64,000 nt of DNA from Arthrobacter castelli DSM 16402. GTDB taxonomy: Bacteria; Actinomycetota; Actinomycetes; Actinomycetales; Micrococcaceae. Positions within the stretch are counted from its first letter, which is position 1. Each line of letters begins with the position of its first letter. Below are positions 24,882 to 33,694 of the stretch, piece after piece. The DNA is taken from the NCBI RefSeq assembly GCF_000430705.1, contig NZ_AUMN01000003.1, positions 124,001-188,000 on the forward strand, in the 5' to 3' direction. The translations under genes and the position numbers were made by a program. The notes beneath the pieces were generated by a model that was not told the DNA's origin, did not search any database, and saw nothing but the letters and a program-made list of their open reading frames with translations.

Positions 24882-25055
24882 ATGACTACCTTGAACATGA
24901 AATCATCCACCACCGACCGCCTTATGTCCTCGGTTCCGCTGGTTACTGCACTGGCGGCATTCGGCTACGCGGCCGCCGTCGACCGGCGGGCGAATACCGC
25001 TGACCAGCGCGGCCGTTATATCGGGCCCGGAGCCGCTCAGTGGCGTGTGGGGTGA
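24882..25055 (+). CDS. Small protein or N-terminal part of a split membrane protein
   Basis: A 57-residue reading frame (MTTLNMKSSTTDRLMSSVPL, then a hydrophobic VTALAAFGYAAAV segment, then RRANTADQRGRYIGPGAAQW). It ends in TGA at 25053-25055, eleven bases inside the following 301-residue membrane protein, which starts at GTG 25045. It could be the first transmembrane part of that protein separated by a frameshift, or a coupled small protein. No homology is recognised and no strong ribosome site is seen. The bases 24728-24881 before it hold nothing identifiable. Confidence 0.35.
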   Translation: MTTLNMKSSTTDRLMSSVPLVTALAAFGYAAAVDRRANTADQRGRYIGPGAAQWRVG

Positions 25056-25950
25056 CATCCTGACCTACCTGCTGCCGTCGTTGGCGGTGGTCGGAGCGGT
25101 GCTGGCGGCCGCCGTCCACACCAGTCGTGGACGTCGTCCACTGGCCGCTGCGGCAATTAGTTTCGCAGCGGCCTATGCCGCTCTCGTGCTGCTGGTGATC
25201 GTGGACAGCAAGATTCTGGCGCTGGCTGGCTACATCCCCTTTGTGATCTTCAAGGCGATCTTCGATCCCGCAGCCCTGCAAGGCCTTCAAGCGGGGTGGC
25301 CGGTCGTGGGGCATCAACTGGTGCTGCTGCTGGGGACCGGACTGTGGGTCCTGACCGCCGCTGCCGCTGTCCGGAAGGCTGCCGGAGCGTGCATCAGGTG
25401 CGGGCGCAGGCACGACGGCGTCGGATGGTTTTCGGCCGCCAAAGCCTGGCGCTGGGGCACCCCGGTGACGATTGCCGCGGCGGTCATCCCCGCGCTGTAC
25501 GCGATCTTCCGCTTCGCCTGGGCGGCAGGGATTCCGCTGGGAATTGAGCAGAAATTCCTGGACTCGCTGCATCAGAGCGGCGGCAACTACGCAGCACTGG
25601 GACTTGCCTCAATGGCGGCGCTGGGGACAGTGCTGACGTTCGGCCTGAACCAGCAATGGGGAGCGGTGTTTCCCCGCTGGGTCCCGGCCATCGGCGGCCG
25701 CAGCGTCCCGGTCATGCTGGCCGTCATTCCCGCGTGTTTCGTGGCGCTCATCGTGGTTCCGGCGGGCGCTGAAATGGTGAGTGCTGCAGCAGCCGGAATG
25801 ACAGGGGCCATCCCGTTCGATTGGAACAATTGGGGCACGCTCGCCCCGGCTCTGCTGTGGCCGGCGTGGGGTCCGCTGCTCGCGGCAGCAGCGTTGGCCT
25901 ATTACCTGAAGCGGCGGGGTGGCTGCGCCAGGTGTGGGCTCAATAGCTGA
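25045..25950 (+). CDS. Multi-pass membrane protein with zinc-ribbon-like Cys pairs
   Basis: A 301-residue integral membrane protein with seven to eight hydrophobic segments. Two short Cys pairs stand in cytoplasmic-looking positions: ACIRCGRRH (around residue 115) and GGCARCGLNS at the very C-terminus, each followed or preceded by basic residues. I do not recognise a functional family. The only available start is GTG 25045, inside the preceding small frame, so translation is coupled or the two frames are one frameshifted gene. It precedes a two-component system by 31 bases on the same strand. Confidence 0.7.
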   Translation: MWGDILTYLLPSLAVVGAVLAAAVHTSRGRRPLAAAAISFAAAYAALVLLVIVDSKILALAGYIPFVIFKAIFDPAALQGLQAGWPVVGHQLVLLLGTGLWVLTAAAAVRKAAGACIRCGRRHDGVGWFSAAKAWRWGTPVTIAAAVIPALYAIFRFAWAAGIPLGIEQKFLDSLHQSGGNYAALGLASMAALGTVLTFGLNQQWGAVFPRWVPAIGGRSVPVMLAVIPACFVALIVVPAGAEMVSAAAAGMTGAIPFDWNNWGTLAPALLWPAWGPLLAAAALAYYLKRRGGCARCGLNS

Positions 25951-25981
25951 CGCCGGCCACCCGATAGGTGACAATAAGGTC

Positions 25982-27337
25982 ATGGCTCACCGGCGAAGGT
26001 TCGGCAGGGAAAACACAGTGCGGCGAGGGGCTCGCAGGGAAAACCCGGCGCAGCGGGCGACGCGGATCTTCAGGCACTTTGTCTTCCTGATGATTGGCGC
26101 GTTGCTCTCCGTGCCGTACATCGTCGTTTTCGTCTGGGCCACGCAAGTCTCGGCGTTCGACCCGGCAAGCGGGGTGGTGGCCTTCGCCGTTCTCGTGCTG
26201 TTGCTGGTGGTGCCGGCGTTGCTCTCCGCGACACGGGCGCTGGAACGGACGGCGGTGGCCGAGTTACTGGGCGTACAGCTGGCAGCTCCTGTGAACGGTA
26301 TGGCCGGCGGCAGGCGGTGGCGGGGCGCGGCCTGGTACGTGGTGCATTTGATATCCGGCGCGCTGACTATCGTGACGGTGGCCTTCGCCATTCCGATCAT
26401 CATTACCGTGGCGTTGCTTACCCTGGCCGGTGATCTGGAGACGGTCACCGAAGTGACTGCCGTCGTCGTACCTTCGGCGGACACAACGACGGCGGTGCTG
26501 TGGTCGCTGGGGCTGGGGTTGGGCCTGACAATTTTCAATATCCTGGCCGGTATCGCGCTGCCGCACTGGGCGCAGATCATGTTGGGGCCGACGTCGGCCG
26601 AGCGGGCCGCGCTCGCGGCACAGCAAGCCGAGGCGGAGGCGCGGCGTAACCAACTCGCCCGCGAACTGCACGACTCAGTGGGGCACGCGCTGACGGTGAC
26701 GACCTTGCAGGCGACGGCCGCCCACGACATGCTCGACCGGGACCGGGACGCCGCGGCACGGGCGATGCAGGCGGTCGCCGATACGGGGCGTGCGGCACTG
26801 GCTGAGTTGGATCATGTGATTGGAATCCTGCGCTCTGAGAGCGAGAGCGAGGGCGAGGGCGGCGGGGCCGGCGAGGGCAGCGGCGGTAGCACCGGCTCAA
26901 CCGGCGACGACGGCGGAAGCCGTCCGGTTGGCCCGGCGGAAACTTTGGAGGACTTACCAGGCTTTTTGGACCGGTTGGACGAACAAGGGCTGCAGATCAC
27001 CCGCCGCTACGACGAAGCTGTGCTGGCTTCCGTACCGGCAGGTGCCTCCGGCCCCGCTTTCAAGGTGCTGCAGGAGGGCCTGACCAATGCCCTCAAGTAC
27101 GCCCGGCCGCAGGACGCTGAGCTAAGCATCGGCCTCGACGAAACCTGGCTGCGGATCGAACTGGCAAATCCGGTCGACGCCACGGCGGCCGCCCGTCCGT
27201 CGGGAGGACGTGGGCTGGAAGGTATGAGAGAGCGGGCGCGGCTGGCCGGCGGGACAACGCAGGTGGGAATGGACGATGGCGGGTGGAAGCTGCGCGCCGG
27301 GTTCCCGCTCACGGACAGTCGGCAGGAGGAAGAATGA
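25982..27337 (+). CDS. Two-component sensor histidine kinase (HisKA_3 type)
   Basis: A 451-residue NarL-family sensor kinase. Four transmembrane helices lie roughly at 33-53, 65-85, 118-148 and 168-195 with no large external sensor domain. The dimerisation helix carries the phosphorylated His 230 in RELHDSVGHALTVTT. The ATPase domain has the N-box LQEGLTNALKYA and the G-box GRGLEGMRERARLAGG. Between them is a repetitive Ser/Glu/Gly linker (around residues 282-315). ATG 25982 is preceded by AATAAGG; GACAAT seven bases upstream might also serve as -10. The stop overlaps the response regulator's ATG. Confidence 0.92.
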   Translation: MAHRRRFGRENTVRRGARRENPAQRATRIFRHFVFLMIGALLSVPYIVVFVWATQVSAFDPASGVVAFAVLVLLLVVPALLSATRALERTAVAELLGVQLAAPVNGMAGGRRWRGAAWYVVHLISGALTIVTVAFAIPIIITVALLTLAGDLETVTEVTAVVVPSADTTTAVLWSLGLGLGLTIFNILAGIALPHWAQIMLGPTSAERAALAAQQAEAEARRNQLARELHDSVGHALTVTTLQATAAHDMLDRDRDAAARAMQAVADTGRAALAELDHVIGILRSESESEGEGGGAGEGSGGSTGSTGDDGGSRPVGPAETLEDLPGFLDRLDEQGLQITRRYDEAVLASVPAGASGPAFKVLQEGLTNALKYARPQDAELSIGLDETWLRIELANPVDATAAARPSGGRGLEGMRERARLAGGTTQVGMDDGGWKLRAGFPLTDSRQEEE

Positions 27338-27996
27338 ACGAACCGATTCGCATATTGCTGGTCGATGATGAACCGCTGGTCCGTTCAGGGCTGGCGGCCA
27401 TCCTGGACGGAGTCGAGGACTTCTCCGTGACGGGTGAAGCGGCCGATGGCACCGAAGTGTGGTCACAAGTGCGGGCGCGGCGACCCCATCTGGTGATGAT
27501 GGACGTGCGAATGCCGCGGATGGACGGTATCGAAACCACTTCGCAACTGGTGGACAACGCCCACCGGCTGGACCCGGTGCCGCGGATCCTGGTGCTGACC
27601 ACGTTCGAAAGTGACGACTACGTGTACGCGGCGTTGAAGGCCGGCGCGGACGGGTTCCTGCTCAAGCGTGCCGAGCCCGACGAGCTGATCCAGGCGGTGC
27701 GTGCGGTCGCTGCCGGCGATTCCATCGTGTTCCCGGCCAAGCTGCGGCAAATGGTGGCTGCCCGGCGCAACACCTCCGATGCCCTGTCGACCACGGGATT
27801 GAGCAGCAGGGAAGCGGAGGTGCTGCGGCTGCTGGCGCAGGGCTGCAATAATCAGGAGATCGCCGGGTTGATGTTCCTTGGAGCCGAAACGGTCAAAACT
27901 CACATTGGCGCCATTTTGAACAAGCTGGGAGTGCGGGACCGTACGCAGGCGGTTATCGCCGCGTATGAATCAGGATTCGTCGAACCGGGAAAATGA
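27334..27996 (+). CDS. NarL/LuxR-type response regulator
   Basis: A 220-residue response regulator. The receiver domain shows the acidic pair DDE (11-13), the phospho-acceptor Asp 57 in LVMMDVRMPRMDG, the switch Thr in VLTTFES and Lys in FLLKRAEPDE. The C-terminal helix-turn-helix LSSREAEVLRLLAQGCNNQEI and TVKTHIGAILNKLGV is of the LuxR type. AGGAGGAAG precedes ATG 27334, which overlaps the kinase stop, so the pair is one operon. Target genes are unknown. Confidence 0.94.
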   Translation: MNEPIRILLVDDEPLVRSGLAAILDGVEDFSVTGEAADGTEVWSQVRARRPHLVMMDVRMPRMDGIETTSQLVDNAHRLDPVPRILVLTTFESDDYVYAALKAGADGFLLKRAEPDELIQAVRAVAAGDSIVFPAKLRQMVAARRNTSDALSTTGLSSREAEVLRLLAQGCNNQEIAGLMFLGAETVKTHIGAILNKLGVRDRTQAVIAAYESGFVEPGK

Positions 27997-28038
27997 CTCT
28001 GCCGGCCGCCACGGGCGGTGGCCGCCGTCGTGCCGATT

Positions 28039-28070
28039 GGCCCGCCTGCATGCGGGCCGGTTTGCCCTTC
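28039..28070 (+). terminator. Hairpin after the two-component operon
   Basis: GGCCCGC (28039-28045) and GCGGGCC (28052-28058) form a perfect 7-bp stem with a 6-base loop, followed by a weak T-containing tail. It can end the kinase-regulator transcript. The remaining leader to rplM (28071-28307) has AT-richer patches such as TATTTT at 28260, which may include the rplM promoter, but no clear -35/-10 pair could be fixed. Confidence 0.45.
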
Positions 28071-28307
28071 AACCATGCTCCGCGCTACGATTTATTGTCG
28101 TTGTGCGTGTCCTGTTTCGATACGCTGCGCTCCGTGGAGGTTTAGTTGCAGAACCGCGAATCCACCGGAAACCAGCCGGAACCAAGCAAGGGATCGCCGG
28201 TTGTATTTCAGCCCTCACCTGAAGTTCCGGTAGCGCATAAGTAACGGGCGCTGCATAGGTATTTTGTATGCTGCGCCATCGAAGAACACCAAACGAAGGC
28301 AATTACC

Positions 28308-28751
28308 GTGCGTACGTACACCCCGAAGCCAGGCGACATTAACCGCCAGTGGCACGTCATTGACGCCACCGACGTTGTCCTAGGCCGTCTTGCCAGCCAG
28401 ACCGCAACACTGCTGCGCGGAAAGCACAAGCCGACCTTTGCACCCCATATGGACATGGGCGACTTCGTCATCATCATCAACGCCGAGAAGGTGGCCCTCA
28501 CCGGCTCCAAGCTGGAGAAGAAGCGGGCCTACCGCCACTCCGGCTACCCGGGCGGTCTCACCTCCATGAACTATGAAGAGCTGCTCGACCGGAACCCGGT
28601 CCGCGCTGTGGAGAAGGCTATCCGCGGCATGCTGCCGAAGAACAAGCTGGCCGCAGACCAGCTGAGCAAGCTGAAGGTCTACGCCGGCGCGGAGCACCCG
28701 CACGCCGCGCAGCAGCCGAAGACGTTCGAGATCAACCAGGTCGCCCAGTAG
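28308..28751 (+). CDS. rplM: 50S ribosomal protein L13
   Basis: A 147-residue ribosomal protein, full length for bacterial L13, an early assembly protein of the large subunit. [19 protein letters not shown] at the N-terminus, VLGRLAS and the signature region around SGYPGG and [17 protein letters not shown] are conserved. The start codon is GTG with GAAGG eight bases upstream. It is co-transcribed with rpsI, 38 bases downstream, the usual bacterial pair. Confidence 0.98.
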   Translation: MRTYTPKPGDINRQWHVIDATDVVLGRLASQTATLLRGKHKPTFAPHMDMGDFVIIINAEKVALTGSKLEKKRAYRHSGYPGGLTSMNYEELLDRNPVRAVEKAIRGMLPKNKLAADQLSKLKVYAGAEHPHAAQQPKTFEINQVAQ

Positions 28752-28789
28752 TCCTGGCCACCAACACAAACTTTTAACTAAGGAGAATC

Positions 28790-29299
28790 GTGGCTCAGAA
28801 TACTGAAGAGCAGACGACTGAACCGACTTCCGAAGAAGTACCCACCAGCTACACGTCCGAGAGCGCCGCGGAAGCCGAAGCGGCACCGGCCGCTGAGCGT
28901 CCCGCGCTGACCGTTCCCGGTGGAGCTGTCGGGCGCCGCAAGCAGGCTGTTGCCCGCGTGCGGTTGCTTCCCGGTTCCGGCAACTGGAAGGTCAACGGCC
29001 GTGAGCTGTCAGATTACTTCCCGAACAAGCTGCACCAGCAGGAAGTCAACGACCCGTTACGCGTGCTGGAACTGGAAGGCGCCTACGACGTCATCGCCCT
29101 CATCGATGGCGGCGGCCCGTCCGGCCAGGCCGGAGCCATGCGGCTCGGCATCGCCCGTGCACTGAACGAGATTGACCGGGAGAACAACCGGCCGACCCTG
29201 AAGAAGGCCGGCTTCCTGTCCCGCGATGCCCGCGTCATCGAGCGTAAGAAGGCCGGCCTGAAGAAGGCCCGCAAGGCACCTCAGTACTCGAAGCGCTAA
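28790..29299 (+). CDS. rpsI: 30S ribosomal protein S9
   Basis: A 169-residue protein. The conserved S9 core begins near residue 47 ([20 protein letters not shown]) and ends with the basic tail [19 protein letters not shown] that reaches the P-site tRNA. The first 45 residues are an acidic Glu/Thr/Ala-rich extension, common in actinobacterial S9 but absent from shorter homologues. Starts at GTG with TAAGGAG upstream. Followed by a strong terminator, so the rplM-rpsI operon ends here. Confidence 0.98.
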   Translation: MAQNTEEQTTEPTSEEVPTSYTSESAAEAEAAPAAERPALTVPGGAVGRRKQAVARVRLLPGSGNWKVNGRELSDYFPNKLHQQEVNDPLRVLELEGAYDVIALIDGGGPSGQAGAMRLGIARALNEIDRENNRPTLKKAGFLSRDARVIERKKAGLKKARKAPQYSKR

Positions 29300-29320
29300 A
29301 TACGGCGGAAGTGCTGCTGC

Positions 29321-29354
29321 AAAGCCCGTCTGGATCCGCTCCGGGCGGGCTTTT
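29321..29354 (+). terminator. Rho-independent terminator of rplM-rpsI
   Basis: AAAGCCCG (29321-29328) pairs with CGGGCTTT (29346-29353) around a 17-base loop, and a run of T follows. It lies 22 bases after the rpsI stop. A clear intrinsic terminator. Confidence 0.8.
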
Positions 29355-29493
29355 GCCTTGGCCGCACCCGCCCGGGTGCGGTGGTGCCGGCATTCCGGTG
29401 GCGGGACCGAACGATACCGGTTCGGTAAAGAGACTGGATCCGGCAGGTGGCTCGGCATAGGTTCGAAGAGAATGCACCGCCGGAGCATTCCAA

Positions 29494-29499
29494 TATGAT
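29494..29499 (+). promoter_or_regulatory. Putative -10 box of glmM
   Basis: TATGAT lies eight bases before the glmM ATG, and no ribosome site is present between them. This suggests a leaderless or near-leaderless transcript. No convincing -35 hexamer is seen. Confidence 0.4.
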
Positions 29500-29507
29500 G
29501 GGGTTCG

Positions 29508-30857
29508 ATGTCTAGATTGTTTGGGACCGATGGGGTCCGAGGATTGGCCAACGGCCTGCTCACAGCTGAGTTGGCTCTCGAACTGGCACAGGCTGCGGCT
29601 GCTGTCCTGGGGCACCAGAACGTGACGGATGGACGACGGCCGACAGCCGTCATCGCCAGGGACCCACGGGCCAGCGGGGAATTCCTCGGTGCGGCCGTCG
29701 GCGCCGGCTTGGCCAGCGCCGGTGTGGATGTGTACGACGCAGGCGTGCTTCCCACTCCCGCTGCGGCCTACCTGATCGCGGACCTCAAGGCAGACTTCGG
29801 CGTGATGATTTCCGCCTCCCACAACGCGGCGCCGGACAACGGGATCAAATTCTTCGCCCGCGGTGGGCAGAAACTGGACGACGCCGTCGAAGACGCCATC
29901 GAAGCGCAGCTGAGCAAAGAGAAACCACGGCCGCTCGGCGGCGACGTCGGGCGCATCTCCCGGTTCGCCGATGCCGAAGATCGCTACATTGTCCACTTGC
30001 TCTCCACCATGCCGTCGCGCCTGGACGGTCTGAGGGTCGTCATCGACTGCGCACATGGCGCCGCGAGTGGCTGCTCGCCGCAGGTGTTCAAGGACGCCGG
30101 CGCCGAGGTGTTAGTGATCGGCGGCGAGCCGGACGGGCTGAACATTAACGACGAGGTCGGGTCGACACACCTGGACCAGCTGCAGAAGGCGGTCGTGGGC
30201 CACGGCGCGGACTTCGGTATTGCCCACGACGGCGATGCCGACCGGTGCCTGGCCGTCGACCATCTTGGCAACGAGGTGGACGGTGACCAGATCATGGCCA
30301 TCCTCGCCGTCGCCCTGCACGATGCCGGCACCCTCAAGGACGAAGTCCTGGTGGCAACGGTGATGAGCAACCTCGGGTTGAAGCTGGCGATGTCCGACGC
30401 CGGCATCCGCGTGGAGGAAACCGCGGTGGGGGACCGCTACGTGCTCGAAGCGATGCGCAAGGGCGGATATTCCCTCGGCGGCGAGCAGTCCGGCCACCTG
30501 ATCTTCAACGAGTACGCAACCACCGGTGACGGCGTGCTGACCGGCCTGCAGTTGGCCGCCCAGGTTGCGGCGACGGGCAAGCCGCTGGCCGAGCTTGCCC
30601 AGCGGATGACAAAGCTGCCGCAGGTCCTCATCAACGTCACCGACGTGGACAAGACCCGGGTCTCCTCCCACGACGGACTGCGCGACGTCGTTCAGGCCGC
30701 CGAGGAGCAGTTGGGGGCCACCGGGCGTGTGCTGTTGCGCCCCTCCGGGACGGAGCCGCTGGTGCGCGTCATGGTGGAGGCCGCGGAACTGTCCACGGCC
30801 GAGAGCGTGGCGAACGACTTGGCGTCGGCGGTGCAGACGCACCTGGCCCTGGCCTGA
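29508..30857 (+). CDS. glmM: Phosphoglucosamine mutase
   Basis: A 449-residue enzyme that converts glucosamine-6-phosphate to glucosamine-1-phosphate for UDP-GlcNAc and cell-wall synthesis. The phosphoserine loop is [18 protein letters not shown] with Ser 104; the metal loop is AHDGDADR, and the C-terminal phosphate-binding motif is [14 protein letters not shown]. The N-terminal [10 protein letters not shown] is the family start. Size is standard. It functions with glmS, found 2.8 kb downstream. Start chosen at ATG 29508, which opens directly on the conserved N-terminus. Confidence 0.98.
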   Translation: MSRLFGTDGVRGLANGLLTAELALELAQAAAAVLGHQNVTDGRRPTAVIARDPRASGEFLGAAVGAGLASAGVDVYDAGVLPTPAAAYLIADLKADFGVMISASHNAAPDNGIKFFARGGQKLDDAVEDAIEAQLSKEKPRPLGGDVGRISRFADAEDRYIVHLLSTMPSRLDGLRVVIDCAHGAASGCSPQVFKDAGAEVLVIGGEPDGLNINDEVGSTHLDQLQKAVVGHGADFGIAHDGDADRCLAVDHLGNEVDGDQIMAILAVALHDAGTLKDEVLVATVMSNLGLKLAMSDAGIRVEETAVGDRYVLEAMRKGGYSLGGEQSGHLIFNEYATTGDGVLTGLQLAAQVAATGKPLAELAQRMTKLPQVLINVTDVDKTRVSSHDGLRDVVQAAEEQLGATGRVLLRPSGTEPLVRVMVEAAELSTAESVANDLASAVQTHLALA

Positions 30858-30861
30858 CAGC

Positions 30862-30920
30862 GGCACCCCGCCGGCAGGGCACCCCGCCGCAGGGCACCCC
30901 GCCGGCAGGGCACCCCGCGG
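30862..30920. repeat. Short tandem repeat downstream of glmM
   Basis: Four near-identical units of 12-16 bases built on GGCACCCCGCCGGCAG lie directly after the glmM stop (units at 30862, 30878, 30893 and 30909; the second lacks one G, the last is cut short). No coding sense. Probably a replication-slippage tract. Confidence 0.8.
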
Positions 30921-30979
30921 GCGACATGAGGCGCTCACATACCGGCTGGGCCCGGGTGAGGCACCTACAGAATCGTAAA

Positions 30980-31039
30980 TGCTCCGCTATGGGACATTTT
31001 GCACCCGGCGCGCACGGTCAAATGTCCCAAACCGGAGCA
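30980..31039. repeat. Nested palindromic repeat between glmM and mscL
   Basis: Outer arms TGCTCCG (30980-30986) and CGGAGCA (31033-31039) enclose inner arms TGGGACATTT (30990-30999) and AAATGTCCCA (31020-31029), all perfect complements, around a 20-base GC-rich loop. It lies 3' of both convergent genes glmM and mscL and could terminate both. The unit AAATGCTCCGC followed by GGGAC and TTTGCA(C/T)CCGG recurs at 60708-60761, so it belongs to a dispersed family. Confidence 0.8.
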
Positions 31040-31091
31040 AAGTCGTCCGGCTTGTGGCGTCCGGCCTGTGGTTCGCTTCTCCAGGTTCAAC

Positions 31092-31496
31092 TCACGGTTG
31101 GCGTGCGCGGAGTTCGTCGCGGATCTCCGTGAGGAGTGCGACCTGCTGGTCGACTGCTTCGTCCTCATTGGTGACCCCAAGGCGTGCGTTGCGGCGTTCG
31201 ATCATCTTGTTCATCGGGACCACAATGATGAAGTAAATGGCCGCGGCCACAAGCATGAAATTCACCACGGCGGTGAGGACGGCGCCGATAGAGACGATAT
31301 TTTCCGGGTTGGACCCCACCTGGAATGCCAGGACGTTATCGAAATCGGGTGCGCCGAAGATCCCGGCGATGAGTGGCATGATGACGCGTTCCACCACGGC
31401 ATTCACTACCAGTGAGAAAGCCCCGGCGATCACCACGGCGACGGCAAGGTCGACGACGTTGCCTTTCATAATGAATGCTTTGAATCCCTGAATCAT
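31092..31496 (-). CDS. mscL: Large-conductance mechanosensitive channel
   Basis: A 134-residue membrane channel that opens under membrane tension to release solutes during osmotic downshock. It starts IQGFKAFIMKGNVVDLAVAV, the highly conserved N-terminal helix and first transmembrane segment, with a second helix at about residues 70-92 and a charged C-terminal bundle. ATG 31496 aligns with the family start; an ATG at 31514 would add six residues. TACTCT (31503-31508) lies at -12 to -7 of 31496 and there is no ribosome site, so a leaderless mRNA is likely. Confidence 0.95.
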   Translation of the reverse strand: MIQGFKAFIMKGNVVDLAVAVVIAGAFSLVVNAVVERVIMPLIAGIFGAPDFDNVLAFQVGSNPENIVSIGAVLTAVVNFMLVAAAIYFIIVVPMNKMIERRNARLGVTNEDEAVDQQVALLTEIRDELRARQP

Positions 31497-31502
31497 GGCA
31501 AT

Positions 31503-31508
31503 AGAGTA
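31503..31508 (-). promoter_or_regulatory. Putative -10 box of mscL (leaderless)
   Basis: On the minus strand TACTCT stands at -12 to -7 from ATG 31496 with no intervening ribosome site. No clear -35 is visible. Confidence 0.4.
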
Positions 31509-31609
31509 CTTCATGCCAAAGCAGGGCTTCGCTGAATCATCGCGTGACGACGATGGTTAATCGCAAACGGCACATTCGCCCGACCTTCGCACCGCGCAGC
31601 AGCCCGGGG

Positions 31610-32620
31610 TTAGTACGACGGCGCAGCAGGCAGCCCGAAGTACTTCTCCAGGGTATGGATATCCTGCCGGTGCATGGCCTTCGAGGCCTGTTTGCCGATG
31701 AAGCGGAGATGCCATGGCTCTGCGTAGAACCCGGTGACCTTGTGGTACCCCAGCTGGTATCGAACGATGTATCCGAATTTGTATGCGTTGTCAGCCGCCC
31801 AGGACGCCGCCGGAAGGTTGTTGAAACAGTACTGCAACGAACATGCGCCGCTGGCCACGCCAATATCGACGGCCAGCCCGGTCTGGTGCTCCGAATAACC
31901 GGGACGGGCCGAGACCCGGTCGGCTTCCGCCACGGTTCCGAGCCTCCCCACCCAGCTGTTGTAGGTGGCGACCTGCGTCTCGTATGAACGGTATCCGCTC
32001 AGCATCGTCAGGTTGATGCCGTCTTTAGCGGCGGCCGCAAACAACTTTTGGAGCGCCTTGGCCGCATCGTCGCGTAGCTGCGCGCCTTCGCCGCTGACCG
32101 CCCGGCTCACCTTCGGGACCACCAGTGCGGAAGGCGCATAGTCCAGAGGACGCAGCGGGCGCTGCTTATTGACGACGACGGACAGGCTGGAGGGATTGTT
32201 GACCGTCACGAACCGGGCGTTCGCCTCGGCGTTCCTCACTGGTGGACCGGTGGATCCGGCCGCGGAGCCTGATTCCGGCTTGCCGGGCGGTGACGTGGAG
32301 CCCGAAGCAGAAGCGGAGCCGGTGGGGGCGGGTTTCGAGCTGCGGCCTGGATCCGGACCCTGGCCTGGACCAGCACCGGCACCGGAATGGCCTGAGTCGC
32401 CACCGGCACCGGATTGGGCTGAAGCAGCGTCGGTGGCGGAAGCCGGGCCGGTGCTTGTTGGCGTGGGGGAAGCCAGGCGGGTGGTTCCCGCGGCCGTCGT
32501 CGCTTCGGGGGACGCCTCGTCCTCCGGTTGCCCGGAACAGGCGGCCAATGAGAGGGCAAGTGCCGCCGTCGTCGTCCAAGCGGCAGCTGCCCGCAGAAAA
32601 TAACCGGTCGAACGCATCAT
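31610..32620 (-). CDS. VanY-type D-alanyl-D-alanine carboxypeptidase lipoprotein (peptidase M15B)
   Basis: A 336-residue secreted lipoprotein. A signal peptide ends in the lipobox SLAAC; a long Ser/Ala/Gly/Pro/Thr-rich linker spans about residues 30-140. The peptidase domain has the M15 zinc motifs [20 protein letters not shown] (His, Asp) and [11 protein letters not shown] (Glu, His). Such enzymes trim the terminal D-Ala of peptidoglycan stems. ATG 32620 (or 32617) follows GGAAG and overlaps the coaA stop by four bases, so it is co-transcribed with coaA. Nothing suggests a vancomycin-resistance cluster. Confidence 0.9.
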   Translation of the reverse strand: MMRSTGYFLRAAAAWTTTAALALSLAACSGQPEDEASPEATTAAGTTRLASPTPTSTGPASATDAASAQSGAGGDSGHSGAGAGPGQGPDPGRSSKPAPTGSASASGSTSPPGKPESGSAAGSTGPPVRNAEANARFVTVNNPSSLSVVVNKQRPLRPLDYAPSALVVPKVSRAVSGEGAQLRDDAAKALQKLFAAAAKDGINLTMLSGYRSYETQVATYNSWVGRLGTVAEADRVSARPGYSEHQTGLAVDIGVASGACSLQYCFNNLPAASWAADNAYKFGYIVRYQLGYHKVTGFYAEPWHLRFIGKQASKAMHRQDIHTLEKYFGLPAAPSY

Positions 32621-33591
32621 GTCTTCCGCAGCAGCATTCGTCGGATGGAATGGTCGGAGTCCTTGGTCAACACCAGCTGGGCGCGGCCGCGGGTCGGTAG
32701 CACATTTTCCCGCAGGTTCGGCTCGTTGATGGATTTCCAAATCCCCCGGGCGGTCTGCTCCGCTTCCGTGTCGGATAGATTGGCGTACCGGTGAAAGTAG
32801 GACTCGGGCGATGAGAAGGACGAGTACCGCAGCGACTGGAACCGTTCGATATACCACTGCTCAATGTACGACGTCTTCGCGTCCACGTAGACCGAGAAAT
32901 CGAAGAAATCGCTCAGGGCCAGTCCCGACACCCCGTCCGGGCGCATCCGGGCCGGCGCCAGCACGTTCAGCCCCTCCACGATCAGCACGTCGGGGCGGCG
33001 GACCACGACTTCCTTGCCGGGGACGATGTCGTAGGTGACGTGCGAGTACCAGGGCGCGCGGACTTCTTCGGCGCCGGATTTCACCTCGCTGACGAAACGG
33101 AGCAGCCGCCGGCGGTCATACGACTCCGGAAATCCTTTGCGCTCCATCAGTCCGCGGCGTTTCAGCTCCGCGTTGGGGTAGAGGAAGCCGTCGGTGGTGA
33201 CCAGCTCGACGTTGGGAGTGTCCGGCCACCGGCGCAGCAGCTGCTGCAGCACGCGCGCTGTGGTGGACTTGCCGACGGCGACAGAACCGGCCACGGCGAT
33301 GACGAACGGCGTGCGGGTGGTTTGTTCGCCCAGGAACGTGGTGGTGGCCGCATGGAGTTGGCCGGCGGCGCCGACATACAAGTTCAGCAACCGGGACAGT
33401 GGCAGGTAGACCTCACGCACCTCATCGAGGTCCAGAGGGTCTCCCAGGCCGCGCAACCGGTCGACGTCGGCCTGGTTCAGCGGCGATTCAATCTCTGTCG
33501 ACAAGCGCGACCATGTCTGCCGGTCCAATTCCACAAACGGGGTGAAATTGCTCTCACCGCCATTGCTGTTGTTCCTGGACTCGGGTCTCAC
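32617..33591 (-). CDS. coaA: Type I pantothenate kinase
   Basis: A 324-residue kinase for the first step of CoA synthesis. The P-loop is [19 protein letters not shown] (around residues 98-116). Other conserved parts are [11 protein letters not shown], the [11 protein letters not shown] motif, [10 protein letters not shown] and [10 protein letters not shown], all typical of bacterial CoaA (PanK I). It starts with GTG, with no ribosome site that I can find, and diverges from glmS over about 100 bases. The vanY-type gene follows with a four-base overlap. Confidence 0.97.
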   Translation of the reverse strand: MRPESRNNSNGGESNFTPFVELDRQTWSRLSTEIESPLNQADVDRLRGLGDPLDLDEVREVYLPLSRLLNLYVGAAGQLHAATTTFLGEQTTRTPFVIAVAGSVAVGKSTTARVLQQLLRRWPDTPNVELVTTDGFLYPNAELKRRGLMERKGFPESYDRRRLLRFVSEVKSGAEEVRAPWYSHVTYDIVPGKEVVVRRPDVLIVEGLNVLAPARMRPDGVSGLALSDFFDFSVYVDAKTSYIEQWYIERFQSLRYSSFSSPESYFHRYANLSDTEAEQTARGIWKSINEPNLRENVLPTRGRAQLVLTKDSDHSIRRMLLRKT

Positions 33592-33681
33592 TTAAGGCAT
33601 TCTGCCGTCTTGAAGGACCAAACTCCAACGCCGGATGACAGCATGCCTGCCTGCCGGCACGCGTAGTGGCCCTGTCGCAGG

Positions 33682-33687
33682 TACTCT
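33682..33687 (+). promoter_or_regulatory. Putative -10 box of glmS (leaderless)
   Basis: TACTCT ends seven bases before ATG 33695 and no ribosome site lies between. The same hexamer and spacing occur at mscL. The mature GlmS needs Cys as its first residue after Met, so ATG 33695 is fixed as start. Confidence 0.4.
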
Positions 33688-33694
33688 TGAACCC

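Noticed and set aside
30862-30920. Possible CRISPR array
   Set aside because: Units are 12-16 bases and directly adjacent with no spacers; no cas genes nearby.
31610-32620. Vancomycin-resistance locus because of the VanY-like peptidase
   Set aside because: No vanH/vanA/vanX or vanRS genes; single M15 peptidases are ordinary wall enzymes.
33592-33694. glmS ribozyme or other riboswitch before glmS
   Set aside because: Only about 100 bases separate coaA and glmS and no conserved ribozyme core is visible; such ribozymes are not typical of actinobacteria.
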